NCBI RefSeq assembly: GCF_004361915.1
Contig: NZ_SNWP01000011.1
Location: forward strand, 992,001 to 1,056,000
DNA from: Sediminibacterium goheungense
Lineage (GTDB): Bacteria; Bacteroidota; Bacteroidia; Chitinophagales; Chitinophagaceae
Length of the DNA stretch: 64,000 bases
Reading direction: 5' to 3'
The position numbers and the translations under genes are program-made. The notes beneath the pieces were generated by a model. The model made no database searches and was not told the DNA's origin. It was given only the letters and a program-made list of their open reading frames with translations. This document shows, in pieces, positions 60,601 to 64,000 of the stretch. Position 1 is the first letter of the stretch. The number at the start of each line of letters is the position of its first letter.

Positions 60601-62030
60601 AGAGAGCAGGTGGAAAATTACTCACAATGCTAAAAAATGTATCTGTGAATTATTCTGCTAATTTCAGAAGCAGGTTGCCGGGTTATATGGATAGTACCAG
60701 GTTTCTGGGACAGAATTTCAACAGTATGGCGCCAGGTCTGGATTATGTATTTGGCAGACAACCCGATACTGCATGGCTCAACAAAAAAGCAGCACAGGGA
60801 TTATTGTCCAGAGATACTACATTCAATTTTATGTTCAGACAGAGTTTTGAACAGAGATTTACGATTACAGCACAACTGGAGCCTGTAAGAGAATTACTGA
60901 TTGATCTAAATCTCGAAAAATCATTTACCAAAGATTATTCCGAATTATATAAGGATACCCTTGGTAACGGAAAATTCAGTCACCTGAATCCATTGGCAAC
61001 CGGAGGATTCAGTGTCTCCTATATTTCATTCGGAACATTATTTGGTAGTTATAATCCAAATGAAATTTCTAAGACATTTAAAACATTTGAAAACAATCGA
61101 CTGGTAGTATCCAGAAGAGTGGCAGAAGGTAATCCGTACTGGCAGGCTCTGCCCAATAACCAGAAATTTACAGCAGATGGGTTTGCAAAAGGATATGGCC
61201 GTTATGCACAGGATGTATTGTTACCTTCTTTCCTGGCGGCCTATACCGGAAAAGATCCCAATTCTGTGGCATTGCTCAAACAATCAAATCCTAATATATC
61301 ATCCAATCCGTTCAGTGGAATTTTACCGAAACCCAACTGGCGCCTTACTTATACTGGTCTGACCAAGTTACCCGGTCTTGCGGCTAAGTTTAATAATATC
61401 ACGTTAACCCATGGATATAAAGGCAATCTGAGTATGAATAGTTTCAATAGCGCTTTATTATATACAGATCCTTTCCGCCTGGGTGGACCAGCATTTATTG
61501 ATACCGTCAGTGGCAATTTTGTACCCTTCTTCCTGGTACCGAATATAACCATACAGGAAAGCTTTGAACCTTTGATTGGGGTTGATATTACGACCAATGA
61601 TCAGATGAATATCAAATTCTCTTATGCAAAAGGCAGGAGACTGAGTTTGAGCCTGGTTGACTATCAATTAAGCGAGACAAGAAATACTGATTGGACTTTT
61701 GGATTTAGCTGGCGTAAGAAAGGTGTAAACCTGCCGTTTAAATTACCGGGTAGTAAAGGGAAGAAATTAGAGAATGACCTTACTTTTAAAATAGATGTGG
61801 CCATGCGTAATGAGTCGCTAACCAATAGCAGGCTCGATCAGTCGAATGCCTATGGTACCGGTGGACAAAAAGAGATTACCATACAGCCTTCTATTGATTA
61901 TATCATTAATAACCGGGTGAATATTCGCTTCTTCTTTGATCAGCGTAAAGTAACACCTTATATCTCTACCTCTGCACCCAGTGTAAATACAAGGGCCGGT
62001 GTGAGTGTGCGGGTGTCTTTAGCTCAATAA
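54699..62030 (+). CDS. sprA: Type IX secretion outer-membrane translocon protein SprA
   Basis: This 2443-residue protein is the very large beta-barrel that forms the type IX secretion channel. It starts at a TTG (54699); an in-frame stop just upstream leaves no ATG, and the signal peptide (MHLRLLLIISLALTWHSHLLAQ) follows at once. Typical features are KTKQYVIVEKIGNRYYRTP, IDIRPTGDVNILAGYQGQNI, LPINYNTLSNLNFDNQIKLDY-like strands, GEQGLIFVDDFEGTRTSIDL, and a long C-terminal barrel ending GVSVRVSLAQ. It is 38 bp after ruvA. A weak AT-rich hairpin (62030-62036 with 62045-62051) lies at its end. Confidence 0.95.
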   Translation: MHLRLLLIISLALTWHSHLLAQQRDSLRYPINDRRADALSEKSRNPFDLRDTSLIKRTIEYDPKTKQYVIVEKIGNRYYRTPTNLTFEEFWRLQAREQEREYFKKRSDALTLLNKKTQRPPLRVYNNLFDRIFGLNDVVNKYGGDIKDAVGNVKNAANDLAAQNRLKIDIRPTGDVNILAGYQGQNIKNPTLPERARKNGGFDFDMNANLNVNANIGNKLKFPINYNTLSNLNFDNQIKLDYKGMDDELIKSIEAGNISFQSRGTLIPSAQNLFGIKTQLQFGKLFVTGALANQRSSRQSVALQGGASTQNFQKRLDDYEENRHFLLGQYFVDNYNKVMRNLPVVNSQVQIQRMEVWVTNRTGATTDARDIVGLMDLAETRPYNPAVTPLTNNPLPSNQANNLYGSLVADPNSRNPSFINTLLLSKGLRPVDDYEKTFARKLATTEYSFNPQVGFLSINTQLQPDEVLAVAFQYTYNGRVYQVGEFSQDVALDSASGVQKVLFLKLLKATSQRIQLPIWDWMMKNVYSLDVFGGIQREEFKLNVLYEEPSGGLKRYLPETSPTVDGQPLLRILNLDRLNNRNDPQPDGIFDFIDGFTVLSQTGKIIFPVLEPFGRDLDTLAFAGLPASVKNKYVYYSLYDSIKAIAQTYANLNRYVMQGQVKGSSSGSEIFLNTFNIPQGSVSVTAGGQILKEGTDYTVDYNLGTVRILNAGILNSNVPVNVSFENNAGFGMQQRGFSGLRLDYIANKKLTLGATSVRLGERPFFTKMGYGDDPIRNTMYGLDFSYQSELPGLTRLLNKLPFYSTKATSAINAYGEAAFLKPGHPPQIGKGEQGLIFVDDFEGTRTSIDLRFPFVAWALASTPQGNPKFPEATLTDSIDYNFNRAKLAWYNIEPNLQDKNSSNNPLRRNLAELSDPRVRQVFTNELFPQRTTNITDVQAATFDLAFYPTEKGPYNFETRPSEFTANGRLTKPANRWGGIMRAIDQTDFETGNIEFFEIWMQNPFILNPGSRGGKLLLNLGNISEDILKDGKRFYENGMNTPNIPASVDSSNTWGKTPVNPIQITQAFSNDPNDRPFQDVGFDGLDDAAERRKKGYVLNRIAQNFGTGSVAFIQAQEDLARDNYKWFRDNSFDQLGTGILGRYKNHNNPQGNSPIATTGGQFTPAATLYPDNEDLNRDNTLNETEAYYEYEVNLRPGMDVGITPYITDKRRITVNAADGTTKTEDWFLFRIPIRSFSNKVGSIADFKSIRFARLYLTDFEDSVVIRMARMDLVRNQWRQFSFNLDTTGAYTPVNNASGTTFNTLAVNLEENSSRTPVNYIMPPGVERVQLLSNNGVNLQQNEQAMSLQIRNLVTGDARAVFKTLNLDIRQYGNLNMFLHAESVPGQRPLQDNDLYAVVRIGQDFLNNYYEIKVPLKVTLPGNYPRGQEEKVWPLANELNVSLRDLIDLKLRRNQRGGSVTNIYREIFGNKTYSVRGNPNLGEVRGILVGVENPFRPDGPTLSSEVWINELRLSDLDERGGWAALGRVDLLLADLGTMSVSANTRSQGFGTIEQRVNERARDNLMQFDIAASIDAGKLLPKKARISLPVYASINRTVLTPEYDPFDRDVRYKEKLNNSPVDKRDSIRKAAVDQTTIRTLNFTNARILPGNKQGLLSLSNFDFSYSFTQTEQNSPVIEQNKVTRHRGGFGYTYNAQSNYIEPFKKFIKSNSPWFALVKDFNFNLRPSFISFRADVQRQFGEFIPRIVNTFDGKVDRVDTTYDKYFTFDRFYNLRWDLSRSLNLDFSATNNARVDEPFGRIDTKAKKDSVWKNFMKGGRNTLYTQKASLSYTIPLNKFPLTDWITARYGYTTTYNWIGASRLAYNLGNTLENSQENTLTAQFNFASLYAKSRWMRALENIPPPRQKGDTTRKQKTPSNLLGSTLLPKSVALEGLSGKDRKDALKKWRAQRRDERIAAKLLRANQLPELGGLERAGGKLLTMLKNVSVNYSANFRSRLPGYMDSTRFLGQNFNSMAPGLDYVFGRQPDTAWLNKKAAQGLLSRDTTFNFMFRQSFEQRFTITAQLEPVRELLIDLNLEKSFTKDYSELYKDTLGNGKFSHLNPLATGGFSVSYISFGTLFGSYNPNEISKTFKTFENNRLVVSRRVAEGNPYWQALPNNQKFTADGFAKGYGRYAQDVLLPSFLAAYTGKDPNSVALLKQSNPNISSNPFSGILPKPNWRLTYTGLTKLPGLAAKFNNITLTHGYKGNLSMNSFNSALLYTDPFRLGGPAFIDTVSGNFVPFFLVPNITIQESFEPLIGVDITTNDQMNIKFSYAKGRRLSLSLVDYQLSETRNTDWTFGFSWRKKGVNLPFKLPGSKGKKLENDLTFKIDVAMRNESLTNSRLDQSNAYGTGGQKEITIQPSIDYIINNRVNIRFFFDQRKVTPYISTSAPSVNTRAGVSVRVSLAQ

Positions 62031-62058
62031 ATATCATGACTGATTGATATTACTTTGA

Positions 62059-62913
62059 TTACCGGTCTTTTGTAAGATTGTTCAGTTTGAATTCCTTATT
62101 TGTCTGATATTTCGACAAAAGATCTTCGAGGTAATATTTATGGAGGATGCCCGTAAGTACAATTATTTTCCTGCCTTTATACATGGATATGAAATCAAGG
62201 ATATTTTGTGACATAATTTCATTTCTTGTTTTCCAGTAAGTATGTTGATCCATAAACTGAGATCCATACTTTTTTAGCCGCGGCACTATTTTCATAAGAG
62301 AAGATACATGCTCGTATTCAATTTGCATCAATTTTCGCAGACTGTCTGTCACAACAGGTCTGTTTATGGTCATATAATCCTCTTCGTACAGGTTATAGAG
62401 GTAATTATTGTAGCTGATAAATATTTTATGTTGAGGAGCCAGGTTATCGGGAATTTCATTCCTGTCATATGCCTTATTAAGATCAGTTGTCCATTGTTGC
62501 TCAAATGTTTCCTGGTTATGTACAAATTTTTTTCTGTTAATGATGGTATGGTCGAATGGGTGAATGATAACATTTGGGTTAAACGCTTGATACCGATACA
62601 GCATATCCATTTCAGGGGGCATTTTTTTTGCCAAACCCAGTTTTCTGGCAGTAATATACCAGGAGGGTGGTGTAACCATTGTGAATCGATCTGTAAAGTA
62701 ACCTGAAACAGTATCTGTTTCAGATAGTAAAACATCCGGCTTTTCTTTTTTGAGTATCTCTAGTAATAGTTCCGTATTGCGGACTTTGTTTGCAGTGTGA
62801 ATAACTCCAATAATGGTCACATCTGTTTCTTGTGCAGTTAGTTGAGTAATAAAAAAGGTGCAAATGAGTATGCATGACAGTACCATTTTTCTTTTTTGCA
62901 TATGAAAAGCCAT
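62059..62913 (-). CDS. Exported TraB/GumN-like protein of unknown function
   Basis: This 284-residue protein has a signal peptide (MVLSCILICTFFITQLTAQ); an ATG at 62901 is an equally good start. The mature part begins DVTIIGVIHTANKVRNTELL followed by PDVLLSETD and ends with the segment IIVLTGILHKYYLEDLLSKY. The two G-x-x-H motifs at each end and the intervening helical region resemble the TraB/PrgY/GumN superfamily of putative metallo-proteins. The match is loose. It could equally be described as a hypothetical secreted protein. Confidence 0.55.
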   Translation of the reverse strand: MAFHMQKRKMVLSCILICTFFITQLTAQETDVTIIGVIHTANKVRNTELLLEILKKEKPDVLLSETDTVSGYFTDRFTMVTPPSWYITARKLGLAKKMPPEMDMLYRYQAFNPNVIIHPFDHTIINRKKFVHNQETFEQQWTTDLNKAYDRNEIPDNLAPQHKIFISYNNYLYNLYEEDYMTINRPVVTDSLRKLMQIEYEHVSSLMKIVPRLKKYGSQFMDQHTYWKTRNEIMSQNILDFISMYKGRKIIVLTGILHKYYLEDLLSKYQTNKEFKLNNLTKDR

Positions 62914-62989
62914 TGATATCTACAAAATACGCAAAGAATAACGGTCTTTCCGGTTCAGTCTGACAATAGGATTGTTATTTCTGAGAAAA

Positions 62990-63104
62990 AATGGGTGTTT
63001 TTCACGTTGCCTACGGAGAGGTCTCCTTCTACTTTTACATCATGAAGGGGCGTTTACAGCAGTTTTCCAACACTGTTAACGCATTGAGGGGGCGGTCATG
63101 ACCG
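62990..63104. other. GC-rich gap segment with palindromes
   Basis: The 269-bp gap (62914-63182) contains a segment richer in G and C than its surroundings. It holds a 10-bp stem with one mismatch (GCGTTTACAG with CTGTTAACGC, about 63050-63082) and a perfect 12-bp palindrome CGGTCATGACCG (63093-63104) flanked by G-runs. A 36-codon ORF on the plus strand (ATG at 62991) crosses it but has no supporting features. A decayed element or small RNA is possible. Confidence 0.35.
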
Positions 63105-63182
63105 GGGGGAATACTGGCCGTCTACCTCGTTCCTGAGTTACAGTTTTTAATAGGATTAAAGGTTTGACGGGGGGATAATTCT

Positions 63183-64000
63183 TTATCTCCCCTTTTCTAT
63201 AATGCGTTCAGCTACTCTTTCGCCATCCATGGCAGCACTAACAATACCACCCGCATAACCGGCTCCTTCGCCGCATGGATATAAATTCTGAAACTGAGGA
63301 TGTGACAAACTCTCTGGATCTCTGGGTATACGTACAGGGGAGGAGGTTCTGCTCTCGGTAGCTACCACAATGGCTTCATTGGTATAATAACCACGCATTT
63401 TCTTTCCAAATGCAATAAAACCACCCTGCAGACTTTTATAAATGAAATCAGGCAGTACTTCGGAGAGAGAACTGGATTGCACGCCGGGCAGATAACTGCA
63501 CTCAGGGAGGTTGGTGGAATGTTTATGCTGGCAGAAGTCAGCCATTCTTTGGGCAGGAGCAACAAACAAGCCGCCTCCGGCTTTGAAAGCTTTTTTTTCT
63601 ACTTCCGCTTGAAACTGCATTAACAATAAAGGCGAATTTTTCCAGTGTTCACCTGCGGGTGTATATGATTTGATGGTGTCCAGCACTTCTTTTCTTTTAT
63701 CAAAATATTTTATGGCATCTCCCTGTTCTACCTGAACTACCATGCCGCTGTTGGCATAGGGGTTGTTTCGTTTGCTGGGACTCCATCCATTCACTACCAG
63801 TTCTTCCGGGTTGGTAGCTGCCGGTGCAATAATACCACCGGGGCACATACAAAAACTGAATACACCACGATTATTTACCTGCTCTACGAGGCCATAGGAG
63901 GCAGGTGGCAGAGCATCATCTCTCAATACACAATGATATTGAATGGAGTCAATGAGTTGCTGATGGTGCTCGATACGAACACCCAATGCAAATGGTTTGG
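63183..64000 (-). CDS. FAD-dependent dehydrogenase (COG2509 type), C-terminal part, runs off right edge
   Basis: The frame is open to the window edge (residues KPFALGVRIEHHQQLIDS at the start of the visible part), so the N-terminal Rossmann motif is outside. Visible blocks are SFCMCPGGIIAPAATNPEEL, NGWSPSKRNNPYANSGMVV, the lysine/Gln region LLMQFQAEVEKKAF, TESRTSSPVRIPRD and the FAD-binding C-terminus LYPCGEGAGYAGGIVSAAMD. This is the large uncharacterised FAD-dependent oxidoreductase group COG2509. Substrate unknown. A partly paired ATAA/TTAT hairpin overlaps its stop codon. Confidence 0.88.
   Translation of the reverse strand, partial: KPFALGVRIEHHQQLIDSIQYHCVLRDDALPPASYGLVEQVNNRGVFSFCMCPGGIIAPAATNPEELVVNGWSPSKRNNPYANSGMVVQVEQGDAIKYFDKRKEVLDTIKSYTPAGEHWKNSPLLLMQFQAEVEKKAFKAGGGLFVAPAQRMADFCQHKHSTNLPECSYLPGVQSSSLSEVLPDFIYKSLQGGFIAFGKKMRGYYTNEAIVVATESRTSSPVRIPRDPESLSHPQFQNLYPCGEGAGYAGGIVSAAMDGERVAERIIEKGR

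Noticed and set aside
62991..63101. 36-codon plus-strand ORF in the gap before the FAD gene
   Set aside because: It is short, crosses strong palindromes and has no homologue that I recognise. Kept only as part of the structured-gap observation.

Overview
The window is a gene-dense, AT-leaning bacterial chromosome segment with no rRNA, tRNA, insertion sequence, prophage or CRISPR array that I can see. It belongs to a Bacteroidota genome, most likely Chitinophagaceae. The grounds are a full-length SprA (gliding / type IX secretion) next to ruvA, two large TonB-dependent receptors with carboxypeptidase-regulatory-like N-termini, many DUF families typical of the phylum (DUF5683, DUF2911, DUF4954, DUF1080), futalosine-pathway menaquinone genes, near absence of Shine-Dalgarno sequences, and repeated TAnnTTTG (-7) promoter boxes.

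Layout. 1-3.0 kb: chromosome partitioning (DUF5683 protein running off the left edge, parB, parA) and a UPF0173 metallo-hydrolase. 3.1-15 kb: metallophosphoesterase, small exported proteins, an outer-membrane barrel protein, DUF4954 plus glmS, a magnesium channel (mgtE), a SET-domain protein and a bestrophin channel. 15-29 kb: sugar-related genes (GH1 glycosidase, DUF3472-FKBP fusion, a lactonase-MFS-trehalase operon, DUF1080 protein), a thioredoxin-like lipoprotein, an SMR exporter with ispH, and an ABC-F protein. 29-35 kb: AlkC-like repair protein, mqnD/mqnB, two pterin-synthase paralogues with folE, and fabD. 35-41 kb: an iron/heme-type uptake locus (small exported protein, TonB receptor, binding protein, permease, ATPase). 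41-54 kb: acetyltransferase, class-C serine hydrolase, PLP enzyme, DinB protein, a barrel-less plug protein, phytase with its own TonB receptor, and fabH behind a PIN/DUF6364 toxin-antitoxin pair. 54-64 kb: ruvA-sprA, a TraB-like exported protein, and a FAD-dependent dehydrogenase running off the right edge.

The most unusual signal is intergenic. At least ten gaps carry arms built from degenerate 7-bp words (roughly RGYNRRT, such as GGTGAAT, AGTGAGT, AGCTTAT) in strict 7-bp phase. Most are arranged as two inverted arms able to form 20-30 bp hairpins. The words differ between elements, but the two arms of one element match each other. One element uses a different word altogether (AGAAATA) and is still a matched hairpin. 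Arms often start or stop at a stop codon.

Other regulatory structure: GC-rich stem-loops sit between each full-length TonB receptor and the gene downstream of it; several -7 boxes lie only 3-5 nt before an ATG, implying leaderless mRNAs; a sigma-54-like site precedes the barrel protein; and a 400-bp gap before the second pterin synthase has several inverted repeats that could be a structured leader. All family assignments are from reading motifs; no search was run.
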